A stretch of DNA of 64,000 bases from NCEH01 sp002257205 (GTDB lineage Bacteria > Pseudomonadota > Alphaproteobacteria > Rhizobiales > Xanthobacteraceae). Below, in pieces: positions 36,501 through 43,984 of the stretch (position 1 is the first letter of the stretch; each line of letters starts with the position of its first letter). The notes beneath the pieces were generated by a model. The model was not told where the DNA came from, made no database searches, and saw nothing but the letters and a program-made list of their open reading frames with translations. Both the position numbers and the translations under genes were made by a program. The stretch is from assembly GCF_043195105.1 (NCBI RefSeq), contig NZ_JBAFWO010000006.1. One strand, given 5' to 3'.

Positions 36501-39099
36501 TGGCAACGGCGGCAATGGCAACGGCAATGGCGGCAACGGCCTTTCCGAGAGCGGCGCTGGCAGCGGAGCCAACAACGGGGGCAACGGGGTCGGGGCGGGC
36601 GGGAATAGCGCCTTCGGAGGCACCGGCGGCGCGGGTGGCGCGGGCGGTGACGGCATCAGTGGCGCGCACGTTTTGATTCAGACCCGGGGCGGCGTCATCT
36701 CCGGCGGCGCGGGTGGCGCTGGCGGCACGGGCGGCAGCGGCGGGGAAGGCAATGGCGGCAACGGAACCGGAAACGACGGCACGGCAGGCGCCGCCGGCAG
36801 CGGGCAGAACCGCAGTACCGGAGGCGCCGGAGGCAATGGCGCGGCCGGCGGCGCGGGCATCAGCGGCACCTTTTCGACCATCGAGGTGACCGAGGGCCTG
36901 GTTTCCGGCGGGCGCGGCGGCAACGGTGGCAATGGGGGCAACGGTGGCCGAGGCGGAGACGGGGACAATTCCACCGATGCCGGCACCGGCGGCAATGGCG
37001 GCACGGGTGGGGCGGGCATCAGCGCAAGCGACACCCGGATCACCCTGCAAGGCGGCCGCGTTTCCGGCGGCTCCGGCGGCGCCGCAGGCGGTAGCGGCGC
37101 GGCGGCCGAGAGCAATGCGCGCGCAGGACAAGCCGGGGCCGGCGGCATTGGCGGGGCCGGTATCAGCGGCAGCCACGCCACCATCATCCTGAATGAGGGC
37201 GTCATTTCCGGCGGCACCGGCGGCCTTGGAGGCGCCGGCGGCGCGGGCGTTGCCGGAGAGGACCTCACGGTAATCAGCAAGGGCGTCATTTCCGGCGGCT
37301 TCAACGCATCTGGAACCTATGCCAACGCCATCAGCTTCACCGGGGGCACCAACAGGCTCCTGCTCTATGGAAGCGCCAAGATGAACGGCGCTGTTTCCGG
37401 GACCGGAAATGACACGCTTGAACTCAATGGCGCGAGCCCCGGCGCCCTCAATCTCGGCCAATATTCAGGCTTTGCCAATTATGTGAAGCACGACGCGGGC
37501 ACATGGACGCTCACGGGGACGGGCAAAGACGTTTCGAACTGGTCGATCGAGGGGGGCACGCTCACAATTGCGGCCACATTGGCAACGCGCGATGTCACGC
37601 TCCAGGCAGGACAGCTGAACCTTCAGAAAAACATGAGCGTGAGCGGGACTTTCAGCCAGGCAAACGGAACGATCCTTCAGATCCAGAATGCGGGAGCCTC
37701 CAATTACAGCCAGATTCAGGTTGCCGGCGCCGCCCAGCTCGGCGGAACCGTGGTTGTGAAACCTGCGGACGGCTTTCAGGCCCCTTACGGACAGCGGCTC
37801 GATTTTCTGACCGCGTCGCAGGTCTCGGGCAGCTACGAGTCCGTCATCCTGCTCGACACGCCGTCCACCACGCGTCCGCGCCTGCTCATCAATCAGGATG
37901 CCGGGGCCTCGATCCTGATCGCGCCCGCGACCTATAGCCAAGTGGCGCGCAACCCGAACCAGGGCAATGTGGCAGCGGTGCTCAACGATTTCATCTCCGC
38001 GACCGGCGGGGACCAGCTCGCGGTTTCCACCGCGCTGGATTCGCTCTCGGCGGCGCAATACGGGGCGGCCTTCAACGCGATCATGCCCAGTTTCTACCAG
38101 AGCCTGGGCACGATCGCCTTCAACCTCGCCAATGCCCAGAACACGCAATTGGTGCAATCGCTCTGGAGCCAGCGCCTGGCGGTGGGCGAGGCCTCCGCTC
38201 GCGGCGGCGCCGGCACGCGGGATGTGCGCCCGCCCGGCATCGACAACCCGTGGCGCGTCTTCGTGGACGAGACCGGCGTCTTCGCCACCGCCGACAGCGC
38301 CGGCATGCTCCCCACCTATGACAGCCGCAGCGTGGGGATCACGGCCGGCCTGACCTACCGATGGAGTGAAAATGTCCTGACGGGCATTTATGGGGGGTAT
38401 GAAAACAGCTACACCGGCTACGGCCCGAACGGCTCTTTCAATTCCAGCAGCCTGCGCGATGATACCGCCCGCTTCGGCGTCTTCGCGACCTATGCCGAAG
38501 CGGCGGGGCAAGGTCTGTCCGCCCTGGTGCTGCTGGGGGGAGCCGGGCACAGCTATGAGGTCACCCGCGCCATCGCCTTTCCCGGCTTCAGCCGCAGCGC
38601 CATCAGCAGTCCGGATGCGGGCGAATTCGACGCGATGGTGGCCGGAAGTTACGATTTCAAGCATGAAAATTGGACGTTTGGCCCAACGCTGAGCCTGCAA
38701 TACACGTATTTCAGTGTAAATGGCGTGGTTGAAACGGGCGCGGGCAGTCTCAATTTCAGCAGCGCCGGATGGAACACCAGCAGCCTGATTTCCAGCCTGG
38801 GCGGGCATGCGGCCTATCGGTGGCAGATCGACAAGGACCTGATGGCGGTCCCTCAGCTCAATCTGGCCTGGCAGCATGAATTCCTCCAGGATCCCTATGT
38901 CATCCTGGGAAGTCTTGCAGGTGGTCCCTCTTTCGCCAATTGGAGTGCCGCGCCGCTACGCGACACGCTTGCCGTAGGGGTGGGCGTCACGTTGCTGTCG
39001 CGCAACAATTGGAGCGCTTCGTTTTCCTACACCGCGCTCGGCGGCAATCAGAACCTCAGCAGCCAGAATATGCTCTGGTCGGCCAGCTTGAAATTCTAG
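30571..39099 (+). CDS. Giant Gly/Asn-rich autotransporter (type V secretion)
   Basis: 2842 residues. An extended signal peptide (DGLTSAILLVLGLASAGSGF, cleavage near FAQ-T) leads to a passenger of about 23 units from residue 110 to 2245. Each unit pairs a short strand-like segment, such as ARIQLENSTVSGG or VRVEGGIVSGG, with a long GGAGG/GNGGNGNGNGG/NNNGG tract. Residues 2245-2550 are a conventional beta-helical and junction region ending IAPATYSQVARNPNQGNVAAVL. Residues from about 2557 (NPWRVFVDETG) to the C-terminal LWSASLKF form the 12-strand beta-barrel with a terminal Phe. The GTG at 30568 is an alternative start; the ribosome site is weak. Its Gly-x-x regularity recalls mycobacterial PGRS proteins and polyglycine-II folds. 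Probable surface adhesin or matrix protein; target unknown. Confidence 0.88.
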   Translation: MPLVSFRRADRKSLLRDGLTSAILLVLGLASAGSGFAQTAGRHGGGANVPVPQMAIDILATTSIGLSGAAGATGSDGPDANGGKANGEGGKTTGGNGVGAGGNAAGGGDGDLGGAGGTGVDAASAKVRVEGGIVSGGAGGSGGAGGEGGTENGSSGNGNGGNGNAGAGNSNGGNGSPGDGNLNGGSGNDAGDAGGNGVAAGGNIVDGGAGGSGGAGGMGISAADARIQIRNAIVSGGTGGSGGAGGHGGAGNGGNGNGNGGNGNAGSGNNNGGNNNGGSGNANGGSGNNNGGNGGNGENAGANTAIGGNGGAGNAGGAGIGATHARIQLENSTVSGGAGGAGGVGGTGGIGNGSNGDGNGGNDNAGDSNNNGGNNNGGDGNANGGSGNNNTAGSGDGGGNGRGGGGNSVDGGAGGGGGAGSAAISGASLSIRTKDGIISGGAGGAGGVGGNGGAGNGGNGNGNGGNNNAGSNNNNGGNDNGGNGNANGGSGNNNGGNGGNGDNAGGNAANGGRGGDGGIGGGGVVGTYVKIDAQGSTISGGAGGRGGDGGNGGAGNGGNGDGNGGNNNGGSGNNNGGNNNAGNGNSGGGSSNNSGRSGNSNGGNGVRAGGNFADGGSGGQGAAGGNGLSVTHAAITAQDTNIAGGTGGVGGTGGNGGGGNGGNGNNNSGNNNGGSANNNGGNNNGGNGNNNGGSSNNNGGSGNNNGANGDRAGANTSSGGNGGDGGDAGTGILASDVAIHINGGRVSGGAGGVGGTGGNGGIGNGGNGDGNGGNNNGGSGNNNGGNNNGGSGNNNGGSSNNNSGNGANGMSAGDNNNDGGIGGQGGAGGAGISAAQATIRIIDGTVSGGGGGAGGTGGNGGAGNGGNGNGNGGNNNAGSGNNNGGNNNGGSGNATDGSANGNSGNGGNGVGAGGNTANGRDGGAGGDGGAGVNTTRGLVAVQGGSISGGAGGAGGTGGNGGAGNGGNGNGNGGNNDAGSGNNNGGNYNGGSGNSGGGSGNNNGGSASNNGGNGASAGNNKVNGGAGGAGGSGGAGILGAGIDGASAIIDIRGADISGGGGGAGGTGGNGGSGNGGNGTGNGGNNNAGAGNNNGGVQNGGNGNDNAGSGNNNGGTGNNNGGNGNESGGNTADGGAGGQGGAGGVGIGGAYVEISVTGGLVSGGAGGHGGTGGNGGAGNGGNGNGNGGNNDAGSGNNNGGNDNGGTGSNNGGSGNNNGGASNSNAGNGNAAGGNTVLGGAGGSGGAGGAGISGAFARIQLDKATISGGAAGNGGIGGNGGAGNGGNGTGNGGNGNAGSGNNNGGNDNAGDGNNNSGSGNNNAGAGNNTGGDGGIAGSNNADGGAGGRGGAGGAGVSASDTTLDASGSAISGGAGGSGGTGGHGGAGNGGNGNGNGGSHNGGSGNNNGGSGNGGSGNNNAGSNNNNGGHGGNGDGSGDNRVIGGVGGDGGAGGAGISGENVRVSVWDSVISGGAGGGGGDGGNGGSGNGGNGNGNGGNNNAGSGNNNGGNDNRGSGNDNGGSGNNNGNNGGDGDAAGGNRSDGGAGGAGGAGGAGITGIQAAIDVQGGRVSGGAGGAGGVGSSGGAGNGGNGNGNGGSGNGGSGNNNGGSGNAGGGNNQGGNGNNNGNNGGNGVAAGANTTDGGAGGAGGAGGAGISGTDARVTVEDAHISGGAGGAGGVGGNGGSGNGGNGGGSGGNNNSGSGNNNGGNDNGGSGNNNSGNGNNNGNNGASGVGAGGNSAAGGVGGGGGVGGAGIAGSYASIVVSGGSISAGVGGDGGTGGNGGAGNGGNGNGNGGNGTGGSGNNNGGNGNAGGGNLNPGNGNGNDGNGGNGAGAGGNIADAGAGGTGGAGGAGIGVTHADVLLENGAVAGGAGGGGGTGGNGGAGNGGNGGGNGGNGNGGGGSNGNSGGDNGGSGGGGNDNGGNGVGAGGNRADGGAGGSGGTGGAGISGTYARLRIDNAIVSAGAGGAGGAGGNGGAGNGGNGNGNGGNGLSESGAGSGANNGGNGVGAGGNSAFGGTGGAGGAGGDGISGAHVLIQTRGGVISGGAGGAGGTGGSGGEGNGGNGTGNDGTAGAAGSGQNRSTGGAGGNGAAGGAGISGTFSTIEVTEGLVSGGRGGNGGNGGNGGRGGDGDNSTDAGTGGNGGTGGAGISASDTRITLQGGRVSGGSGGAAGGSGAAAESNARAGQAGAGGIGGAGISGSHATIILNEGVISGGTGGLGGAGGAGVAGEDLTVISKGVISGGFNASGTYANAISFTGGTNRLLLYGSAKMNGAVSGTGNDTLELNGASPGALNLGQYSGFANYVKHDAGTWTLTGTGKDVSNWSIEGGTLTIAATLATRDVTLQAGQLNLQKNMSVSGTFSQANGTILQIQNAGASNYSQIQVAGAAQLGGTVVVKPADGFQAPYGQRLDFLTASQVSGSYESVILLDTPSTTRPRLLINQDAGASILIAPATYSQVARNPNQGNVAAVLNDFISATGGDQLAVSTALDSLSAAQYGAAFNAIMPSFYQSLGTIAFNLANAQNTQLVQSLWSQRLAVGEASARGGAGTRDVRPPGIDNPWRVFVDETGVFATADSAGMLPTYDSRSVGITAGLTYRWSENVLTGIYGGYENSYTGYGPNGSFNSSSLRDDTARFGVFATYAEAAGQGLSALVLLGGAGHSYEVTRAIAFPGFSRSAISSPDAGEFDAMVAGSYDFKHENWTFGPTLSLQYTYFSVNGVVETGAGSLNFSSAGWNTSSLISSLGGHAAYRWQIDKDLMAVPQLNLAWQHEFLQDPYVILGSLAGGPSFANWSAAPLRDTLAVGVGVTLLSRNNWSASFSYTALGGNQNLSSQNMLWSASLKF
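30901..37305 (+). repeat. About 23 coding repeats, each 160-320 bases
   Basis: Tandem, imperfect repeats within the autotransporter gene. The recurring core is GTTTCCGGCGG or ATTTCCGGCGG (VSGG/ISGG) followed by GGCGGC and GGCAATGGC-type codons. Units are longest in the first two thirds and shorten toward the C-terminal end. Codon use varies (AAC/AAT, GGC/GGG/GGA), so the copies are old or selected at the protein level. Confidence 0.85.
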
Positions 39100-39126
39100 A
39101 GCGCCGCCCCCTCGATCCGGCTCTGT
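39096..39126. repeat. Palindromic 3'-end element at the autotransporter stop
   Basis: CTAGAGCGCC, an 8-base centre and GATCCGGCTCTG. The ends match the repeat family at 43119 and 50719. The TAG stop of the autotransporter is part of it. Confidence 0.45.
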
Positions 39127-39156
39127 CCGCGCGGTGTCGCGCAGGCGCTTGTTGCA

Positions 39157-39178
39157 TTTTAGATTTGGCGCTCTAAAA
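39157..39178 (+). promoter_or_regulatory. Dyad upstream of the TetR-ECF-NrsF operon
   Basis: TTTTAGA (39157-39163) and TCTAAAA (39172-39178) form an inverted repeat around TTTGGCGC. It lies 33 bases before the TetR start and is a plausible TetR autoregulatory operator. Confidence 0.45.
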
Positions 39179-39211
39179 CCGAGGTGTTCCAGCGCGCGAG
39201 CGGCTTTCAGC

Positions 39212-39823
39212 ATGGCCAGGCCCAGAGAGTTCGATGAGGAAACCGCGCTTCGCGCGGCCGTCGAGTGCTTCTGGGAGCGCGGCTACGAGGCGACGTCGGT
39301 GCGCGATCTCGCGACCCGCATGGGGATCACCAATGCGAGCCTTTACAACGCCTTCGGGGACAAGCGTTCGCTCTATCGCCGCGCGCTCGACCGCTATGTG
39401 GAGCTCAGCTTCTCGGATCGCGTCGGCCGGTTCCAGGCCTTGCCCCCGCGCGAGGCCATCGGCGCCTTCTTCAAGGAAATCGTTGACCGATCGGTGGAGG
39501 ACACGGGCCGCCGCGGCTGCATGCTGGTCAATTCGGCGCTCGAAGTCGCGCCTTATGATCCGGAGTTCCAGCGCGTGGTGACGGAAGTCCTGGTGCAGGT
39601 GGAGGGTTTTTTTCGTCACTGTGCCTTGGCCGGACAGGCGGAAGGGACCATCGCCCGCCGCCAGTCCGCCGAGGATATCGGGCGCCTGCTGCTCGGGGTC
39701 CTGCTCGGCCTGCGCGTTCTCGCGCGCAACCGGCCGGAGCGCGCCTTGCTGGAAGGGCTGGTGCGCCCGGCCCTGGCCCTGCTGGACGACGGCAGGGAAG
39801 CGGCGCAGGATCCGCTTGCATGA
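39212..39823 (+). CDS. TetR/AcrR-family transcriptional regulator
   Basis: 203 residues starting MARPREFDEETALRAAVECFWERGYEATSVRDLATRMGITNASLYNAFGDK in part, the standard TetR HTH at residues 10-55. The C-terminal ligand domain has GCMLVNSALEVAP, typical of a group that senses aldehydes or electrophiles and carries a conserved Cys in this loop. It is first in a three-gene operon and its stop overlaps the sigma gene start as ATGA. Likely represses its own operon through the dyad upstream. Confidence 0.85.
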   Translation: MARPREFDEETALRAAVECFWERGYEATSVRDLATRMGITNASLYNAFGDKRSLYRRALDRYVELSFSDRVGRFQALPPREAIGAFFKEIVDRSVEDTGRRGCMLVNSALEVAPYDPEFQRVVTEVLVQVEGFFRHCALAGQAEGTIARRQSAEDIGRLLLGVLLGLRVLARNRPERALLEGLVRPALALLDDGREAAQDPLA

Positions 39824-40374
39824 CACTCGCATCGCGCGAAGAGGAGTGGGCGAATTTGATGCGCGCCGCGATTGCGGGCGATGCCGTCGCCTATCGCGAC
39901 TTCCTGCAAGCGCTGACGCCGCATCTGCGCGCCATGGCCCGCCGCCGCTGCGACAGCTACGGCTCGCCGCGCAGCGATGCGGAGGACGTGGTCCAGGAGG
40001 TTCTGCTGGCGATCCACCTGAAGCGTGGCACCTGGGATCAGGCCCGTCCGCTCGGTCCCTGGCTTTCGGCCATCGTCCGCAACAAGATGGTGGATACCTT
40101 GCGGCGCCGGGGCCGGCACATCAATATTCCCATCGAAGACGTCTCCGACATATTGGAAGCAGCCGAGCCCCCCGATGGAACGCAGGCGCACGATATCGAC
40201 CGAATCCTGAGTACCTTGAAGGACCCACAACGTGATATCGTTCGCTCCATATCGGTTGATGGGACCAGCGTTCGAGAGACGGCGGGTCGCTTGAACATGA
40301 GCGAAGGTGCGGTGCGGGTGGCATTGCATCGGGCATTGCGAACACTCGCGGCGGCATATCGAGGCAATGTGTGA
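39820..40374 (+). CDS. sigF: ECF sigma factor, SigF-like (NrsF-associated)
   Basis: 184 residues. Sigma region 2 reads SDAEDVVQEVLLAIHLKRGTWD with PLGPWLSAIVRNKMVDTLRRRG; region 4 reads TSVRETAGRLNMSEGAVRVALHRALRTL. The following gene encodes an NrsF-type membrane anti-sigma factor with GTGA overlap, the arrangement of Caulobacter sigF-nrsF. In that organism, as I recall, SigF responds to chromate and cadmium and recognises GTAACC-N16-CGAA. Two GTAACG-N16-CGAA sites lie nearby at 46444-46469 and 50588-50613, but none is seen before this operon itself. Confidence 0.8.
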   Translation: MTLASREEEWANLMRAAIAGDAVAYRDFLQALTPHLRAMARRRCDSYGSPRSDAEDVVQEVLLAIHLKRGTWDQARPLGPWLSAIVRNKMVDTLRRRGRHINIPIEDVSDILEAAEPPDGTQAHDIDRILSTLKDPQRDIVRSISVDGTSVRETAGRLNMSEGAVRVALHRALRTLAAAYRGNV

Positions 40375-41006
40375 AGACTGAGGATTTGATCGGAGCGCTG
40401 GCGCAGGACGCCGCTGTCACGTGGAAGCTGTCGAGCCGCCTGGCGCTGGCATTCAGCCTGGGCGCGCTGATCTCCACGATCATCTTCGCGCTCGCGGTCG
40501 GCGTGCGCCCGAACCTGCTGGCCGTGGGCGGGAGCGCGCGTTTTCTGTTCAAATTCCTGTTTGCGCTCGCATTGATGCTGGGCGCCGCCGGCGCCGTCAC
40601 GCAGGTTGGCCGCCCGGCCGCACGGATCGGGCCATGGGCGTTCGTGCTGGTCGCGCTCCCGATCGCGCTTGCCTTCGCCGTCATGGTGGAATTGATGGCG
40701 ACGCCGGCGGCGCTCTGGGGGGTGCGTCTGGTCGGACGGAATGCCGCTTTCTGCCTCACCGTCATTCCTATTTTGGCGTTAGGACCCTTGGCCTGCCTGC
40801 TCGTTGCCCTGCGGGAGAGCGCGCCGGCCCGGCCGGGCCTTGCCGGCGCCGTCGCGGGCCTTGCCGCCAGCGGCATCGCGGCCACGCTGTATGCCTCCCA
40901 TTGCCCCGACGACAGCCCGCTGTTCGTCGCGGTCTGGTATTCCTCGGCCATCGCCATGGTGGTGGGGGCGGGCTATCTCATGGGCGCGCGGGTCCTGCGC
41001 TGGTGA
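40371..41006 (+). CDS. nrsF: NrsF-family anti-sigma factor (DUF1109)
   Basis: 211 residues with about six hydrophobic segments. Family-type stretches are PRPNLL-like VGVRPNLL, PALWGVRL and the signature HCPDDSPLFVAVWYS. Cys128 and Cys178 are spaced 50 apart, as are the two cysteines I recall being required for signal sensing in Caulobacter NrsF. It would hold SigF inactive at the inner membrane until stress modifies the cysteines. The 3' end overlaps the convergent GT-C-like gene by 29 bases. Confidence 0.8.
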   Translation: MKTEDLIGALAQDAAVTWKLSSRLALAFSLGALISTIIFALAVGVRPNLLAVGGSARFLFKFLFALALMLGAAGAVTQVGRPAARIGPWAFVLVALPIALAFAVMVELMATPAALWGVRLVGRNAAFCLTVIPILALGPLACLLVALRESAPARPGLAGAVAGLAASGIAATLYASHCPDDSPLFVAVWYSSAIAMVVGAGYLMGARVLRW

Positions 41007-43017
41007 TGCCCGGCCCATCGGCACGATAGATTCGCCAACGGCCGGCAACCTCCTCCGCGGGCGTGAAAAGCGCCGAGCGGGCGAACGGATCGCGGCTCCA
41101 GGCTCCGTCTTGCGGGGTGAGCAGCACGACCTTGCAATCGAAATCGCGCACCAGCGCCGCAAGATCGTCCGCGCTGCCGGTTCCGGCAAAGACCCGCTCG
41201 AACAGATCGGCCGCCCGGGTCCGTGCGTCCGCGGGCAAGGTGGCGAACGCAAGCGTCAGCTCATTGCCGGCGAAGCAGGAGCGGCGATCCGCGAGCAAGG
41301 CCCAGGACAGATTGACGGGCCATGGCGCGAGGGTGCTGGTCATCGCAGGATTGCTCGCGATCCGCTCCTGCGGCGTGGCATGGCGGCGCACGGCCGCCCA
41401 CATGGCGGGCGCATCGCGGAAGCGGGCACCGTCCGGCGAGAGCTCTCCGACGCTGTTGTTGCGCAGCAGAATGAGGCCGTCCGGTACGGCGAGGCACGCC
41501 AGGACCAGCGCGCCGGCGATCCCGGCCATCCGGTGCCGCGCGAGGCATCGGGCGAAACCGGCGCCGGCAAACGCGGTGAGGATCAGCAGGCCGGGCAGGA
41601 CGGCGCGCCATCCCAGATCATTGTTCTCGCCCACCGTGCTCACCAGCTGCCAGCCGCCGCACAAGCTGGCGAACGCCGCCGCCGAGAGGGCGGGCACCAG
41701 CGGGTTCTTCAGGCGGAACGCGGCAACCGCGCCGATGATCCAGACGGCGGGAAACTCGATCGCCAGCAAGACCAGCCAATAAGCCGGAAGGTCGAGCAGA
41801 CGGCGCCAATCATCGGGCACCGCGGGGCCGAGCACCGCGAACGGGGAGATCAGCACCGGCACGCCCCCACCCCGTCCGGACGCAGCGGCGAGCTGCAGGC
41901 TCAGCAGGGGAAAGACCAGCGCCAATGCCAGCGCGCCGGCGATCGCAATCGCGATCACGAAAGGAAGGCGCGCGCCGGCCGTGGCGCTGAGCAGGAGCAC
42001 GAGTCCCGCCGCGCCGGCGCAGAACAGGAAAGTGACGCCGCCCACCCACAGGGAGCTCTCAAACCCGGCGGCGATGAGCAGCGCCAGCACGAGCACGAGC
42101 GCGAATTTCGGGGCCAAACTCGGGGCCAGGTTAGGGGGCAGGCGCGAGGCGCGTTTCGGGAGGGAAGGCGCGCATGCCAGTCGCTCCATCAGGATCAGCG
42201 ACAGCACCACGGTTGCGCCCGCGGCGACATGGTGCGGGCTCCAGCTGGTCTGGAACAGCCAGCCGGCAAGGCCCGTGGCGGGCTCCAGCGCGGCATCGAC
42301 CGCATCCGCGCCGAACAGCGCCGCGAGCACCGGACGTAGCGATCCTCCGAGCGCAAGGATGAGAACGAACAGCGCGCTGGCCCACTGGCCACCGGACAGG
42401 CGAAAGGCGAGGCCGCACACCAGAGCGAGCGAGGCAAAGCCCGTGAACCAGGTGGCGGCGATATCCGCCTCCCATCCGGTCGCGCCCGAAAGGCGCGCCA
42501 GCTGTGCCGCGCCGAACAGCCAGAAATAATAATAAGCCGTGCTGCCGGGCCCGTGCGCCGTGCCGAGAAAGGGATTGGCCGGCGGCACGCCGGTGCGCAC
42601 GATCTCGTCCACCAAAGCGATCTTCGCGTGGTCGTAGATCGGGCTCGCCAGCGCGATGCCGTCCGGCATGAGCTTGGGCAGGATGGCGAGCGCCGGCCCC
42701 ACCGCCATCAGCGCCGCCGCCGCGAAAATCCAGAGCGGCAGGGCACGCGGGGCGGGTTCGCCCTCTGCTGCGGCCGGCAGGAGGAGCGCGGCTCCGCCGA
42801 TCGCGAGGGTCGCCGTTAGGATGATGATGACCGTGAAGCCGGCGGCCGTCGCGACTTGAAGCGCGATGATGCCCTGGACCGCCCAGCCGAGCATCGGCGC
42901 CGTGGCGAGGGCGAGATCGCGTCCCAGCGGCAGGCGGCGGCCGATCAGCCAGCCGACCGGCACCCAGAGCAAGAGCGCCAGCAAGGCACAGAGGATCGCG
43001 GCGGACGGCGTGGCCAT
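40978..43017 (-). CDS. Polytopic membrane protein, GT-C glycosyltransferase-like
   Basis: 679 residues from the ATG at 43017. About 12 or more hydrophobic segments make up most of the protein, with a soluble C-terminal domain of about 150 residues. PDGIALASPIYDHAKIALVDEIVRTGVPPANPFLG in the first periplasmic loop resembles the acidic loop of GT-C enzymes that use polyprenyl-phosphate sugars. No named family is certain. It follows the molybdenum oxidoreductase gene on the same strand, with a palindromic element and 163 bases between. A sugar transferase fits the neighbouring GT2 and EamA genes. Confidence 0.55.
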   Translation of the reverse strand: MATPSAAILCALLALLLWVPVGWLIGRRLPLGRDLALATAPMLGWAVQGIIALQVATAAGFTVIIILTATLAIGGAALLLPAAAEGEPAPRALPLWIFAAAALMAVGPALAILPKLMPDGIALASPIYDHAKIALVDEIVRTGVPPANPFLGTAHGPGSTAYYYFWLFGAAQLARLSGATGWEADIAATWFTGFASLALVCGLAFRLSGGQWASALFVLILALGGSLRPVLAALFGADAVDAALEPATGLAGWLFQTSWSPHHVAAGATVVLSLILMERLACAPSLPKRASRLPPNLAPSLAPKFALVLVLALLIAAGFESSLWVGGVTFLFCAGAAGLVLLLSATAGARLPFVIAIAIAGALALALVFPLLSLQLAAASGRGGGVPVLISPFAVLGPAVPDDWRRLLDLPAYWLVLLAIEFPAVWIIGAVAAFRLKNPLVPALSAAAFASLCGGWQLVSTVGENNDLGWRAVLPGLLILTAFAGAGFARCLARHRMAGIAGALVLACLAVPDGLILLRNNSVGELSPDGARFRDAPAMWAAVRRHATPQERIASNPAMTSTLAPWPVNLSWALLADRRSCFAGNELTLAFATLPADARTRAADLFERVFAGTGSADDLAALVRDFDCKVVLLTPQDGAWSRDPFARSALFTPAEEVAGRWRIYRADGPGITSAGPARP

Positions 43018-43118
43018 GATGTTCCGTGCGGTGATCCTGCCTCGGCAGGGAAGCGGCGAGAGCACGTTCCGTTCCGATGGCATCGCCATCTGAACGGTAA
43101 ACGTTCTCTATTAATTTT

Positions 43119-43172
43119 TTAGAGGCGGATTCACCGATCTGGTTGGTTCAACCTGATCGGATCCGGCTCTAG
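43119..43172. repeat. Palindromic 3'-end element
   Basis: TTAGAGGCGGATTCACCGATC, then TGGTTGGTTCAACC, then TGATCGGATCCGGCTCTAG. The ends pair imperfectly. It begins nine bases after the stop of the oxidoreductase gene at 43181 on the minus strand. Same family as 13573, 17726, 39096 and 50719. Confidence 0.65.
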
Positions 43173-43180
43173 ATGTCCGA

Positions 43181-43969
43181 TCAGAGACCGGCGAACCAGT
43201 TGAAGCCCTGATCTTCCCAGAATCCGCCGGGATAGGTGTTGGTGACTTCAATGGCCCGGATCCATTTCGGATTCTTGAAGCCGAGCTTGACGGCGGTGCG
43301 CAGGCGCAAAGGCGCGCCATAGGGGTCGGTGATGGGCTCGCCGGCGTATTTGGTGGCGAGGATGGTCTGCGGATGCAGGGCCGAGGGCATGTCTATGCAT
43401 TCCATGTAATCGTCATTGCCATGGAAGGCGACATATTTGGCGGTCAGATCCGCACCGATCTGCGTGAGAAAGTTCCGCAGGTTCGGGCCGGACCATTGGC
43501 CGATATAGTCCCAGCCCTCCACGCAGATGTGCTTGATGATGACTTCCTGCTCGGGAAACGCATACACCTGATCAAGGGTCCAGGGCCGCTTGTCGGAAAT
43601 AAGGCCGGCAAGCTCCAGTTTCCATGTGGCAAGGTCGATGGGCTTGACGTCCTCGATCTCATAATAAGCGTTGAAGCGGGGCGGCTTCACCACCTGGTCC
43701 ACGGAATAGGTCGGGGCGAGCTTGTTGGGATTGAACAGCAGCTCCTGCACGCGATCATTGAAGGACGACACGGTCCGCAGCGCGCTTTGCACCGATTGGC
43801 GATCGGAAATGTCGCATCCTGTGAGGAAGCTGAGTGCCCCGAGGCTCATCGCCCCGCGCAGCAGCTTGCGCCGGTCGATCTCCGCGACCAGCTTGCGGTT
43901 CTCCACCAGTAGCGACTGGTCCGGCTGGAGTGTCGGGCGAAAACGAGAAGCGGTGCGGGAGCGGATCAT
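43181..43969 (-). CDS. Molybdopterin-dependent oxidoreductase, sulfite oxidase/MsrP (YedY)-like
   Basis: 262 residues. A Tat-type start DRRKLLRGAMSLGALSFLTGC also ends in a lipobox-like LTGC. The Mo-binding Cys is in HICVEGWDYIGQWSG, and KYVAFHGNDDYMECIDM, AGEPITDPYGAPLRLRTA and KLGFKNPKWIRAIEVT are typical of the fold. YedY/MsrP enzymes reduce methionine sulfoxide in periplasmic proteins, taking electrons from a cytochrome b. The cytochrome b gene lies just upstream. A sulfite oxidase YedY subunit is, from memory, part of the Caulobacter SigF regulon, which fits the nearby sigF. Confidence 0.82.
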   Translation of the reverse strand: MIRSRTASRFRPTLQPDQSLLVENRKLVAEIDRRKLLRGAMSLGALSFLTGCDISDRQSVQSALRTVSSFNDRVQELLFNPNKLAPTYSVDQVVKPPRFNAYYEIEDVKPIDLATWKLELAGLISDKRPWTLDQVYAFPEQEVIIKHICVEGWDYIGQWSGPNLRNFLTQIGADLTAKYVAFHGNDDYMECIDMPSALHPQTILATKYAGEPITDPYGAPLRLRTAVKLGFKNPKWIRAIEVTNTYPGGFWEDQGFNWFAGL

Positions 43970-43984
43970 CGTCGGGCCTTCGGC

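Noticed and set aside
30901..37305. CRISPR array or satellite DNA
   Set aside because: The repeats are coding, imperfect and lack unique spacers of constant length between identical repeats.
30492..37461. Very long minus-strand frames opposite the autotransporter (Pro/Leu-rich, and Ala/Ile/Val-rich proteins)
   Set aside because: They are the antisense reading of GGC/AAC repeats. They lack ribosome sites and signal sequences and follow exactly the repeat region of the real gene.
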